The notes under the pieces are model-generated. The model was given only the letters and a program-made list of their open reading frames with translations, made no database searches and had not been told where the DNA came from. This document shows, in pieces, positions 7,157 through 15,923 of a stretch of DNA of 64,000 bases (position 1 is the stretch's first letter; each line of letters starts with the position of its first letter). The stretch is from Candidatus Methylumidiphilus alinenensis (lineage in GTDB: Bacteria; Pseudomonadota; Gammaproteobacteria; Methylococcales; Methylococcaceae), in NCBI GenBank assembly GCA_003242955.1, contig QJPH01000360.1, positions 1-64,000 of the forward strand, written 5' to 3'. The position numbers and the translations under genes are program-made.

Positions 7157-8848
7157 ATGTTCATACTTGAAACCTTTATCCTCGGTAGTCTGGCTTATGC
7201 GGGTGGCAAGCTTCTCTTTCGCAGCAAACCCGCACCGGACGAAAACCCACAGACAGGCAAACAGTCCATCCTGGATCCGGCAACCGGGCCGAAACAAGGC
7301 CAGCAAGCATTGACCCAAGCCCAAGCCAGGCGCGACCTGTGGGCATCTTCGGCAGCATTGGGCTTGGCAGTGGCTGGCACAACGTTGCGCCTGCCGTTCT
7401 TCAGCCTTGCCAGCCTTCCCATCATGTTGCTGGTGTTTGCAGCCACCTACGGCGAGGCTTGGCAAGCGCTATGCCGACGGCGCGTGGACTCGCACGTATT
7501 GGACGCCACCCGCATCAGCGTATGCGTGGTCATGGGCTATACCGTCATCGCCGCGCTCAACGCCCTGCTCCACGCGTCAAGCCAGCGCATGCTCCTGCGT
7601 TCGGAAGAAGAGATGCGCAATACTTTGCAGGAGTCGTTGGGCCTTGAAGATCGCGTGGCTTGGGTCGAGTGCGATGGCATTGAGATACAGGTGCCCTTGG
7701 AGCAAGTCAAGCCTGGCTTAGTCATGGTGCTGCGCGGCGGCAACACCGTTCAGGCTTCCGGCATAGTGCTCTCGGGCAACGCGATGGTCTGCAAGCGCTT
7801 TGCCGAAGACCAGGCGACCGAGGCCACGCCGGGTGTCTGGCTCGCTAAGGATACCCGGATACTAGCCGGATTGATTTGCCTCTGCGCGAAGGCTGCACCC
7901 GAGACATCCTCTGGCTTGTACGGACAGTTGCAGGATGGCCCTTTAGCGCAGACCCCACTGCGGCAGATTGGTGAGAGCGTAGGTAGGCATATGGCACCTT
8001 GGATGCTGACCGCTTTCGCCCTGTCCACGCCGTTGATGGGCATCAACCGTGCAGCCGCGTTCCTGACCACCAGCTTCGGTGCGCAGATGCACCGCCTAGG
8101 CCCTTATACCGCTCGTCAATTTATCGGCTTTGCCTCGCACCACGGCATCCTGATCCGCGATCCCCTCGCCTTGGAATTGGCCAATCTGGTGAACACGGTC
8201 ATTTTCGATGCCCGCGTGTTGGAGCATCCCGCCGCCCGTCCCCATGTCGCCGGACTCGTCTATGCACTGAGGCTTAGGCCATGGCCGACTAGCGACGCAC
8301 TGGCCCTGCCTTTCGCCACCTATGCCATGTCCACGAACGAGGACCAGGGACGCCGGTTGGCAGATGATTTTGGCTTGGACGGTTATTTTATCGAAGCCGA
8401 AGGTTCCGTGCGGGCCAATCTAATCGGGGAGTTGCAATTGGGCGGTCGAATAGTCTGCTATGTGGGTACCGGCGACGAGGATGCGGAGGCAATGCAAACC
8501 GCCATACTTTCCGTGGATGTCCGCGAACCTTCCGATCTAAGCGAAACCAATGCCCACATCGTGCTTCTGGATCCACGCCTACGCGGGGTGCTCGGCATTT
8601 TCGGCCTAGCAAGGCTATTCTTCGCCAAGCAAAGATTCAACTTGCTCGCCCCATTTGGGATTGATCTGATCGATATTTCAACAACAGTTTTCCTGCATTT
8701 TGGCTTGTTCTACTCGGTGCTGCTTTCCTACACAGGGCTTTTGACCGGCATGGCCCAGGCGAACATGCCGAAAGTCCAGCCCGCTGCCCTGCCGAAAGCA
8801 CCGCTTCCGCCCACCCCCGGCGAAGAAAGTCGGAAATTCATCGCATGA
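7157..8848 (+). CDS. P-type ATPase-like protein lacking catalytic motifs (pseudo-ATPase)
   Basis: The 563-residue protein aligns by eye with its downstream neighbour along the whole P1-type layout but has lost the chemistry. The phosphorylation site reads FDARVLEH (Asp351 kept, KTGT gone) where the neighbour has FDKTGTLT. The hinge GDGIND is replaced by VGTGDEDAEA, and the actuator TGE loop and the SHP nucleotide-site motif are absent. Membrane helices remain: SSAALGLAVAGTTLRLPFF, ISVCVVMGYTVIAALNALL and a C-terminal pair including TTVFLHFGLFYSVLLSYTG. The gene overlaps the active-looking ATPase by 4 bp (ATGA), which implies coupled translation and possibly a heteromeric pump. ATP hydrolysis is very unlikely. 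Confidence 0.8.
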   Translation: MFILETFILGSLAYAGGKLLFRSKPAPDENPQTGKQSILDPATGPKQGQQALTQAQARRDLWASSAALGLAVAGTTLRLPFFSLASLPIMLLVFAATYGEAWQALCRRRVDSHVLDATRISVCVVMGYTVIAALNALLHASSQRMLLRSEEEMRNTLQESLGLEDRVAWVECDGIEIQVPLEQVKPGLVMVLRGGNTVQASGIVLSGNAMVCKRFAEDQATEATPGVWLAKDTRILAGLICLCAKAAPETSSGLYGQLQDGPLAQTPLRQIGESVGRHMAPWMLTAFALSTPLMGINRAAAFLTTSFGAQMHRLGPYTARQFIGFASHHGILIRDPLALELANLVNTVIFDARVLEHPAARPHVAGLVYALRLRPWPTSDALALPFATYAMSTNEDQGRRLADDFGLDGYFIEAEGSVRANLIGELQLGGRIVCYVGTGDEDAEAMQTAILSVDVREPSDLSETNAHIVLLDPRLRGVLGIFGLARLFFAKQRFNLLAPFGIDLIDISTTVFLHFGLFYSVLLSYTGLLTGMAQANMPKVQPAALPKAPLPPTPGEESRKFIA

Positions 8849-10917
8849 TGGCGAAGCTGTTCAAGCCCAGTAAAACCTTGGGCGAAATCCTCGCGCTGCA
8901 AACGCCTGATTTTGGTCAGACGGATGAACGGAGCGAAGGGCTGCAGGGTTTGTCGGCTTGGCTGGCCCCCACTCAGCCATCCGCTCCTAAGCCGGCCAGA
9001 ACCGGCTACCAAGTGCAAATGGAGCATATTTCCAGCCCCGCTGAGCTTCAGCGCCGCTTGGAGCGCAGCCGTTACAACGACCGCAAAATCAAAATCGCGG
9101 TGGCTTCCTTAGTCTGCGCCACACTGGGGCAATGGCTGTGGCCGCTGAATCTACTGTGCATACCCTGCATTCTTTTTAACAGCGGCCATTGGTACAAAAA
9201 AGCCTACGACCTAGCCAAGCAAGGCCGGGTCGGTGTTGGCACCATCTTCGTGTTCACCGTGACAGGGATGATTCTCAACGGCTATTTCTGGATCGGTAGC
9301 CTAGTCTCGCTGGTCGCGCAATTGTCAATCAAGCTCACCAGCATGGTGACGGACGACTCGCGCAACCGGCTAGTCGACATTTACCGGCAGGTGCCAAATA
9401 CCGCCTGGTTGCTGGTCGATGGCATCGAAACCGAAACGCCATTGGCGCAAATACGCGTCGGTGACAAGGTTGTCGTCAATGCTGGGGAAATCATCCCAGT
9501 GGATGGAACGGTCTTAGCCGGGCAAGCTCTAGTTGACGAGCAAATGCTGACCGGCGAGGCCCACCCGGTCGAAAAGGCTTTGGACGAAGCCGTGTTCGCC
9601 GGCACGGTGCTGCTGGCAGGCCGCCTTGAGGCCCGGGTGGACAAGTCCGGCGGTGACACCGCCATCGCCCGCATTGGCCAGATTCTCAACAACACCATCG
9701 AATACAAATCCACCGCCCAATTACGCGCCGAAATCCTGTCCGACCGCACCGTAGCACCGACCCTGCTGGCCGGCCTAGTGGCTTTTCCACTATTGGGTCC
9801 CATGGGTGCCTTGGCGGTGGTCGATACACACTTCCGCCAACGTTTGTCCATTCTCTCGCCGTTGGCTTTGATGAACTACCTCAACATCGCATCCCGCCAT
9901 GGCATCCTCATCAAGGATGGCCGATCTTTGGATTTGCTACACCAGGTCGATACCCTAGTGTTCGACAAGACCGGAACTCTCACCGACGCGCAACCTCGGG
10001 TTACCGCCGTCCACGCTTTTGTCGGGGGTTATTGCGATGCGGATATACTGAGATTTGCCGCCGCTGCCGAGCATAAGCAATCCCATCCCATTGCCTTGGC
10101 CATCCTCGCCGAGGCGGCGCGGCGCGGCTTGGGTGTGCCGCTAGTGGACGAATCCGAGTACAAGATCGGCTTTGGCTTATGCGTGGCTGTCGAGGGCCGC
10201 GAAGTTCGGGTCGGCAGCCGACGCTTCATGGAATCATCCGGGATCAGCCGTCCAGAGACCTTGAACAGCATCGAGGCTCATTGCCACGCCAAAGGCCATT
10301 CCTTAGTGCTGGTGGCTTGCGACGGCGCACTGGCCGGGGCGGTGGAACTGGCGCCCACGGTGCGGCCACAGGCCAAGGCCATCATCGGCGAAATCAAGCG
10401 CCGCCATGGTATCACCGCCACCTATATCATCTCCGGCGACCAAGATGCCCCCACCGCCAAGTTGGCGCATGAACTCGACATCGACCATTACTTTGCAGAA
10501 ACTCTACCGGAGGAAAAGGCCGCTTTGATTGAGCGCCTGACCAACGAAGGCCGCTTCGTCTGTTACATCGGCGACGGCATCAACGATGCCATCGCACTAA
10601 AAAAATCCCATGTCTCCATTTCTCTGCGGGGTGCGTCGACGGTGGCGACAGACACCGCGCAAATAGTTCTTATGGAAAGCGATTTGGACCATCTGGTGAA
10701 GCTGTTCGACTATGCCCACGAGTTCCGTACCAACACCGACATCAGTTTCGCCGTCGTCGCCGGCACCACGCTGATCGGCATCAGCGGAGCGTTTTTCCTG
10801 CATTTTGGCTTGGCGCAAACCACAATGCTGTCAGTCGGCTCAATCGTTATCGGTGTCGCCAATTCGATGCGTCCCCTACTGCACCACCGTGCGGGACAGA
10901 ATGTGAGGCAGAGCTAG
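8845..10917 (+). CDS. P1B-like P-type ATPase without CPC metal motif
   Basis: The 690-residue protein keeps all catalytic signatures: actuator LTGEAHPVEK, phosphorylation site DKTGTLT (Asp374), nucleotide-site SHPIALAI and hinge GDGIND (576-581). The domain order is that of P1B transition-metal pumps, but the membrane motif that should read CPC or SPC is LSILSPLAL, so no cysteine is available at the ion site. There is also no N-terminal heavy-metal-binding domain. The final helix (FFLHFGLAQTTMLSVGSIV) resembles the end of the upstream pseudo-ATPase. The ion is therefore uncertain. ATG overlaps the stop of the preceding gene. Confidence 0.88.
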   Translation: MMAKLFKPSKTLGEILALQTPDFGQTDERSEGLQGLSAWLAPTQPSAPKPARTGYQVQMEHISSPAELQRRLERSRYNDRKIKIAVASLVCATLGQWLWPLNLLCIPCILFNSGHWYKKAYDLAKQGRVGVGTIFVFTVTGMILNGYFWIGSLVSLVAQLSIKLTSMVTDDSRNRLVDIYRQVPNTAWLLVDGIETETPLAQIRVGDKVVVNAGEIIPVDGTVLAGQALVDEQMLTGEAHPVEKALDEAVFAGTVLLAGRLEARVDKSGGDTAIARIGQILNNTIEYKSTAQLRAEILSDRTVAPTLLAGLVAFPLLGPMGALAVVDTHFRQRLSILSPLALMNYLNIASRHGILIKDGRSLDLLHQVDTLVFDKTGTLTDAQPRVTAVHAFVGGYCDADILRFAAAAEHKQSHPIALAILAEAARRGLGVPLVDESEYKIGFGLCVAVEGREVRVGSRRFMESSGISRPETLNSIEAHCHAKGHSLVLVACDGALAGAVELAPTVRPQAKAIIGEIKRRHGITATYIISGDQDAPTAKLAHELDIDHYFAETLPEEKAALIERLTNEGRFVCYIGDGINDAIALKKSHVSISLRGASTVATDTAQIVLMESDLDHLVKLFDYAHEFRTNTDISFAVVAGTTLIGISGAFFLHFGLAQTTMLSVGSIVIGVANSMRPLLHHRAGQNVRQS

Positions 10918-10966
10918 GCGTGAAAATCGTCACATTCCCAACTGCGCATTTTTAAAAGGTTTGATA

Positions 10967-11644
10967 ATGAGTATTTTCGTCATTGTAATTGTGGCTCTGT
11001 TCCTTGGATTGCTGGTAGCTTTCGCCCTGCTACTGGGGGGTTACTGGGAAGTTCCTGAGCAGATACTAGAGAAAATCATAGCGTTAACAGGGAAACGGCC
11101 TGACCCCCATGTGAAATTTCGCGCCTGGGTGGAAAGCGACTTGGTGGAAATCCAGCCTTTGCAGGCATGGCTGTTGTCTTTGCACGAAGCCGGGTTCCAG
11201 GCACTGACCGAGAGGGTGGTGAGTTTTTGCGCCGACTTGAACATCCAGTTGTCTTGGCTGGTTGAACGGCAAATTGATGTGGCCCCGGCTTTGCGCCAGG
11301 CCACCAAAACCATCGTCGTGGATTACTTGGAAGTTTGCTGGCAGGCAATCCGCCACCAAGGCGACGTTGCCTTGTTCAGCAAATACCACAAGCTGGTCTC
11401 CAATCCATCCGACACTCGTTACCGCGATGTGCGCCGCAAGCTGTTCACCCGTCTGACCGCCTTGGGGCTAGCCGAGCCTTTGCCGGCGTATGAGCTTATC
11501 ATGGCATCCGAACTTCAGCGGCAGACACTGGCGGCAAACGCTATCCGCAAGGCCGCAGCCAAGGACTGGGACGGTTTTGCCAGGATATTCAACGAACTGT
11601 TGGAAAATGATGCCGCAAACAAACCGGCAACCCAAGCGATTTGA
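10967..11644 (+). CDS. Membrane-anchored protein of unknown function
   Basis: The ATG at 10967 (after aaaaggt) gives 225 residues; an in-frame TTG two codons earlier is less likely. One N-terminal membrane segment (SIFVIVIVALFLGLLVAFAL) is followed by an all-alpha soluble domain (about 30-215), with helices such as LTERVVSFCADLNIQLSWLV and TKTIVVDYLEVCWQAIRHQG. No catalytic motif is visible and I do not recognise the family. It lies 49 bp after the P-type ATPase and 21 bp before the ABC gene, so it is likely an accessory component of the same unit. Confidence 0.7.
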   Translation: MSIFVIVIVALFLGLLVAFALLLGGYWEVPEQILEKIIALTGKRPDPHVKFRAWVESDLVEIQPLQAWLLSLHEAGFQALTERVVSFCADLNIQLSWLVERQIDVAPALRQATKTIVVDYLEVCWQAIRHQGDVALFSKYHKLVSNPSDTRYRDVRRKLFTRLTALGLAEPLPAYELIMASELQRQTLAANAIRKAAAKDWDGFARIFNELLENDAANKPATQAI

Positions 11645-11665
11645 GCGGATGCGCAAGGACAGGCG

Positions 11666-13273
11666 ATGCCCAAGCTAATCGCGTATTTACTCCAAGAGCC
11701 TGACTTTCCCAGGGGCAGAGTAGTGTTCATGGTGGTCGTCTCCGGCTTGGCCGGGGGGGCTCTGCTGGCCGCCATCAACCTATCCGCCGCGCAAATCGCC
11801 GCAGGCGGACTAGACCCCCGACAATTTTTCATTGCCCTGACGCTGCTGGCACTGACCATCTATGGGCAGCACCAGGCACTGGGGCAAACCACTTTGGCAG
11901 CCGAGGAAGTCCTGCTGAAATTGCGTTTGCGGATAGGCGACAGGCTGCGCCGCGCCGACTTGCGCCTGGTCGAGGCCGAACTGGCACAGGACGGTTGCCC
12001 TGCCCTGACCAACGACACCCAACTGGTTTCCCAATCCGCCCTGTCCTTGGCCCTGCTTGCCCGCTCCTCCCTGGTAGTGGCGGCCAGCTTGGTTTATCTG
12101 GGCTGGATTTCCCTAGCCGCCCTGCTAGTGACACTAGCCTTCATCGGCACCTACGCGTTCATTTACCGGGCCTTCATCCATCTGAACTTGGAGTTGAAGT
12201 TGCGGGAGGGCCAAGCCTTGGAGAAGGGATTTTCCAAACGTGTGCAAGAACTGTTGACCAGTTTTAAGGAAATCAAACTCAGCCAGAGCAAGAGCTGTAG
12301 GCTGTTTGATGATTATGGGCGCTGCGCCATTGCCATCAGCGCTAACAAACGGGCCGCCAACGCCGAGATTGCCAACAGTTTGACCATTGGATACAGCAGC
12401 TTTTACCTGTTGCTCGTCGTGCTGGTCATGGTCATCCCCACCCTGGACAAGGGACTCGCCGGACATGTGTTCAAAATCACCGCCACGGTCATTTACATAC
12501 TATCCGAGTTGGACCCCTGGCTAACCTGGATACCCGAAATCGTCCGTGCCGATGCCGCACTGGAGAATCTATGCCATTTGGAGGAAAAGCTTCAGGCCGC
12601 CCCCTATGGCGACAGCGGACGGTATCAGGGCAAGCCCCTACACAGCTTTGCCAGCTTGGGCCTGAAAGCTGCGGTGTTCCGCTACCCTGGGCAGCACGGT
12701 CAAACCCCGTTTGTGCTAGGGCCCATCGAACTGTCCATCATGCCGGGCGAAATGCTGTTCGTCACCGGCCGCAACGGTAGCGGCAAGACCACCTTGCTAA
12801 AACTGCTTGCCGGACTTTACCGCCAGGAAGCAGGGACGCTACGGCTAAACGGCGAACCTTTGGAGGCCGACAGCTATCCCGCCTACCGGGAATTGTTCGC
12901 CGCTTTATTCGCCGATTGCCATTTGTTCGAGGATTTGCACGGTCTGGCAGACGCCGACTCAAAACAACTCGGCCATTGGCTGGAAACCATGGGCTTATCC
13001 GGTCAAACTGGCGGTATGCCCACCCCGCAGGCTCTTTCCAACGGGCAAAAAAAGCGCCTAGCCTTAGTCGCCGCATTGCTGGAAGACAAGCCCGTGTATA
13101 TTTTTGACCAATTCGCGGCCGACCAGGATGCCGAATTCCGCGAAAAGTTTTACCGGAAAATCCTACCTAGCCTGCAACGGCAAGGTAAGACCGTCATCGC
13201 GGCAACGCACGACGACCGTTATTTCGACATCGCCGACCGTGTTTTGCTGCTAGCCGGAGGACGGCTGGCCTAG
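11666..13273 (+). CDS. Cyclic-peptide-exporter-type ABC protein with Walker B Glu-to-Gln change
   Basis: The 535-residue half-transporter has an N-terminal membrane domain (about 1-320, six helices) and a nucleotide-binding domain with Walker A GRNGSGKTT, signature LSNGQKKRL, and the HDDRYFDIADR switch region. The block FDQFAADQDAEFREKFYRKI is characteristic of the SyrD/PvdE/YojI-type family, where it normally reads FDEWAADQDP. Here the catalytic glutamate after Walker B Asp481 is Gln482. Such a change usually slows or abolishes hydrolysis and traps the ATP-bound dimer. The protein could be a regulated gate, a scaffold, or compensated in another way. It is clustered with the P-type ATPases and not with a peptide synthetase. 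Confidence 0.85.
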   Translation: MPKLIAYLLQEPDFPRGRVVFMVVVSGLAGGALLAAINLSAAQIAAGGLDPRQFFIALTLLALTIYGQHQALGQTTLAAEEVLLKLRLRIGDRLRRADLRLVEAELAQDGCPALTNDTQLVSQSALSLALLARSSLVVAASLVYLGWISLAALLVTLAFIGTYAFIYRAFIHLNLELKLREGQALEKGFSKRVQELLTSFKEIKLSQSKSCRLFDDYGRCAIAISANKRAANAEIANSLTIGYSSFYLLLVVLVMVIPTLDKGLAGHVFKITATVIYILSELDPWLTWIPEIVRADAALENLCHLEEKLQAAPYGDSGRYQGKPLHSFASLGLKAAVFRYPGQHGQTPFVLGPIELSIMPGEMLFVTGRNGSGKTTLLKLLAGLYRQEAGTLRLNGEPLEADSYPAYRELFAALFADCHLFEDLHGLADADSKQLGHWLETMGLSGQTGGMPTPQALSNGQKKRLALVAALLEDKPVYIFDQFAADQDAEFREKFYRKILPSLQRQGKTVIAATHDDRYFDIADRVLLLAGGRLA

Positions 13274-13322
13274 GCGGGCAACAGCTCTTTTTTTCATCGA
13301 CTTGAGATCAACGGGTGACACC

Positions 13323-14126
13323 ATGGCCGAGATTATTGATCAAACGAAGCCAAGCGAGGCAGATGGCCCCGCTACGGAAAAGACGGGGGGCCAAGGCCTG
13401 CCACCTTGGCGGATGTTCGCCATCGTCGCCGTCGCCAGTGCGAGCGGCGGATTGGCCGGGATACTGGCCGTCAAAGGGCTTTTGGCCGCGAAAGGACTGA
13501 CGGCTGCCCACCTAGCCTGGGGGCTGGAAGGAGTGGCGAAGGCCAACGCGGCATCCGCCACCCTGCTGCCTTCAAGCCAAGCGGCTCTAGGAACGCTGGC
13601 CCCGTCTGCCGCTGCATCCCCTTTGCCCAGCACTGCGGTTAGCGCGGCTGGCTGGGCCGATAAACTAGCGGCATTCTGTGGCAAACTGGCACAAAACCCC
13701 CTCATCGCCGGCACCGTCGGCGGTGCCGGTACTGGCTTGGGGGTGGCGGCTGGCAAGCTCTCCGGGGTACGCCAGCAATTGGAGGAACATCTAAGTCGCA
13801 TTGAGGCATTAGGACATGAGACCGCGCAGATAAAAGCCGCCTTCGTGGAAACAGACGGCACAGGTGGGCGCAAGACCGGGCGCTCCACGGCGGACGCGGA
13901 ACGGCTGGAAGATATCGTCGGCATCGGGGAAGTCTATGCCGAAAGGCTGCGTGTAGCGGGCGTGACCAGCTTCGCCGGATTGACCACCCTGTCGGCTGAG
14001 CGCATCAAGGAAATCGTCGGACGAGGGCTTCCCCTGTCCATCGAGTCCATCCGATCTTGGATCAAACAGGCGGATGCCTTGGCCAAGGGCAGGCATCCTG
14101 AAGCCGACGACTTAAATCATAAATAG
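13323..14126 (+). CDS. Membrane protein with C-terminal helix-hairpin-helix domain
   Basis: From the ATG at 13323 (preceded by gggtgacacc) the product is 267 residues. There is a short polar N-terminus, a Gly/Ala-rich membrane segment (about 30-55, FAIVAVASASGGLAGILAVK), a long Ala/Ser-rich linker, a second glycine-rich stretch (LIAGTVGGAGTGLGVAAGKL), a coiled coil (VRQQLEEHLSRIEALGHETA) and a C-terminal HhH pair (ERLEDIVGIGEVYAERLRVAG, split as ERLEDIVGIGEV and YAERLRVAG; then FAGLTTLSAERIKEIVGRGL). HhH folds bind DNA or mediate protein contacts. It is the last gene of the block and ends 10 bp before the right palindromic element. Confidence 0.7.
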   Translation: MAEIIDQTKPSEADGPATEKTGGQGLPPWRMFAIVAVASASGGLAGILAVKGLLAAKGLTAAHLAWGLEGVAKANAASATLLPSSQAALGTLAPSAAASPLPSTAVSAAGWADKLAAFCGKLAQNPLIAGTVGGAGTGLGVAAGKLSGVRQQLEEHLSRIEALGHETAQIKAAFVETDGTGGRKTGRSTADAERLEDIVGIGEVYAERLRVAGVTSFAGLTTLSAERIKEIVGRGLPLSIESIRSWIKQADALAKGRHPEADDLNHK

Positions 14127-14136
14127 TAAGGAATCC

Positions 14137-14264
14137 GGCGTGGTTCAAACGAGGGTTAACTTTTGGCAAAGCACCACAAGGCCAAAGCCTTTAGTTTCAT
14201 GGGGTCGAGTCTTTTGAGCGCAGGAAAAAGTGTTACCCTTAGACTTGGCAAATTGAACCATGCC
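14137..14264 (-). repeat. 128-bp palindromic (MITE-like) element, right copy
   Basis: The segment runs from ggcgtggttcaaac to ttgaaccatgcc and is the near-identical reverse complement of 772-900, with a few substitutions and one missing base in the AGGGTTACACTTTT word. The two copies face each other across the 967-14126 gene block. This copy also separates that block from the biosynthetic cluster that begins at 14306. Confidence 0.8.
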
Positions 14265-14305
14265 AAAAACTTGAACATCAAGCGCCACTTTGCTAACATT
14301 GCCGA

Positions 14306-14557
14306 ATGAAACAAAAGATTAAATCCATCTTGAGCGAGGTCAAGGAAAATCCCGAACTTGCCGTCAGTCTGTCCGACGAGGCGGACATCGTCAATGAAGT
14401 AGGGTTGGATTCATTGCAACTCGTCACATTTCTATTCAGACTTGAAGAAGCTTTTGACATTGAAATCGACTTTGAAAATTTCGATTACTCAGACCTAAGT
14501 TCCATTAACTGCCTAGCCAAAGTATTGACTGCGCATACAAGCGTGATGCCCACCTAA
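14306..14557 (+). CDS. Acyl/peptidyl carrier protein (first free carrier)
   Basis: The 83-residue protein has the carrier signature VNEVGLDSLQLVTFLFRLEE, with the serine of DSL as phosphopantetheine attachment site at about residue 37, followed by acidic helices (FDIEIDFENFDYSDL). It opens the cluster, 10 bp upstream of the ATP-grasp gene. A stand-alone carrier next to an ATP-grasp ligase suggests it holds a building block modified on the thioester, though its partner is not proven. Confidence 0.9.
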   Translation: MKQKIKSILSEVKENPELAVSLSDEADIVNEVGLDSLQLVTFLFRLEEAFDIEIDFENFDYSDLSSINCLAKVLTAHTSVMPT

Positions 14558-14567
14558 TTGGGACATC

Positions 14568-15923
14568 ATGGCAAGCAATGATAATAAAAGCAAATTACAC
14601 CTAGGCAGCTTCGACTCGGAACGCTTTTGGCGTGCGCCGACATTAAGCCAATTGCCTAGCGTGGTCGATGCCCAGGCCGATGCTATCGTCGCCGTCATGG
14701 ATGAATTAATGTTTGCCGCTTGTCACGCAGAGGGTGGCCTGTTGGTTACCCGTAGACCCATGGACAAAACCCATGTGGATTACCTGCGAGAAACCGGTTT
14801 TCGGTTTTCCCGAAACGAAAAGCCCGTGGAGACCGACGAAACTATTTCAGGCAACGACGCTATTTGCGGTTTGCTTCAAGCAGCCGCGAATCGAGCGTAT
14901 TTCAGCGAATTGTTTTCCGGCTTGGGCGGCCTTTCCCCTTATTCCGTGCTACCCACGACGCAGCCGTTTTGCCAGCATTACGGCATTGCACAAAAAATTC
15001 CCAGCATTGAGGCCGTCAGGAAAGCCAATTCCAAACTGTTTTCCCATGCACTGGAAATCGAGGAACTCGGCGAGTGGCATGGCGAGACGATAGATTCAGC
15101 CGCCGAGCTGGAAAAAGTAGGCAAGCACCTGCTTAAAAACACCACTATTTTGATCAAAGACGACTTCGGGGTTTCCGGCAAAGGAAATTTGCTAGTGGAT
15201 TCACCCCAATTATTGGAAAGAATCGCCCGGCATATTGGAAAGCAGGAAAAAAATGGCAAACAAACTCGATTCTTGCTGGAACCATTGCTGGACAAGGCAC
15301 TGGATTTTTCCTGCCAATTGGAAATCGGCCCAACTGGCGAAGTGACGATTATTTCCGTGCAAAAAATGGTGAACGCCGGTTTTGCTTTTGCCGCCATTCA
15401 AACGGCGGGGCCGATGTTTATGGAAGGCTTGGACAAGGCGGGTTATCTGGACAAAATGCAAACTGTGGCGGCGGGGCTTTACCGGGAAGGCTATTTTGGC
15501 CCCGTCTGCATCGACTCCATGCTGCTTAAGGACGGCAGCATTCGCAGCGTGGTGGAAATCAACGCCCGGCAATCCATGGGGTTCATCAACCATCATATCG
15601 ACCGTTTTCTTGAACCGTTTTCGGCCCAGGGGAGCTTGCTGTTTTTCTCTTTGGGCCTGACTAAGCCGGTCTCATTTGATGAGATTTTGCACAAGATGGG
15701 GGAGGACGCTATCCTGTTCCGGTCAGACCGGCCAGAAGGGATTTTGCCACTCTCAGCCCATACCTTGTCGGTCAACCGGAAAACCCAAACCAGCAGCGAC
15801 ACGCCCTACAAGGGCCGTTTTTACGCGTCCCTCGTCGCCACCGACTCTTTAGCCCGACTGGGCCTGAAAGAGAAGATGGAACAGGTTTTTGCCAAGTTGG
15901 GTATCCGGGTGTTTACGCAATGA
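14568..15923 (+). CDS. ATP-grasp domain ligase
   Basis: The 451-residue protein has an ATP-grasp C-terminal part. LIKDDFGVSGKGNLLVDSPQ is the lysine/glycine-rich ATP loop, FLLEPLLDKALDFSCQLEI the central strand pair, and VVEINARQSMGFINHH carries the metal-binding Glu/Asn pair. The N-terminal ~150 residues are not recognised. ATP-grasp enzymes join a carboxylate, through an acyl phosphate, to an amine or thiol. With the preceding carrier protein and following glycosyltransferase it could make an amide in the final product. Its end overlaps the next start by 4 bp. Confidence 0.8.
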   Translation: MASNDNKSKLHLGSFDSERFWRAPTLSQLPSVVDAQADAIVAVMDELMFAACHAEGGLLVTRRPMDKTHVDYLRETGFRFSRNEKPVETDETISGNDAICGLLQAAANRAYFSELFSGLGGLSPYSVLPTTQPFCQHYGIAQKIPSIEAVRKANSKLFSHALEIEELGEWHGETIDSAAELEKVGKHLLKNTTILIKDDFGVSGKGNLLVDSPQLLERIARHIGKQEKNGKQTRFLLEPLLDKALDFSCQLEIGPTGEVTIISVQKMVNAGFAFAAIQTAGPMFMEGLDKAGYLDKMQTVAAGLYREGYFGPVCIDSMLLKDGSIRSVVEINARQSMGFINHHIDRFLEPFSAQGSLLFFSLGLTKPVSFDEILHKMGEDAILFRSDRPEGILPLSAHTLSVNRKTQTSSDTPYKGRFYASLVATDSLARLGLKEKMEQVFAKLGIRVFTQ

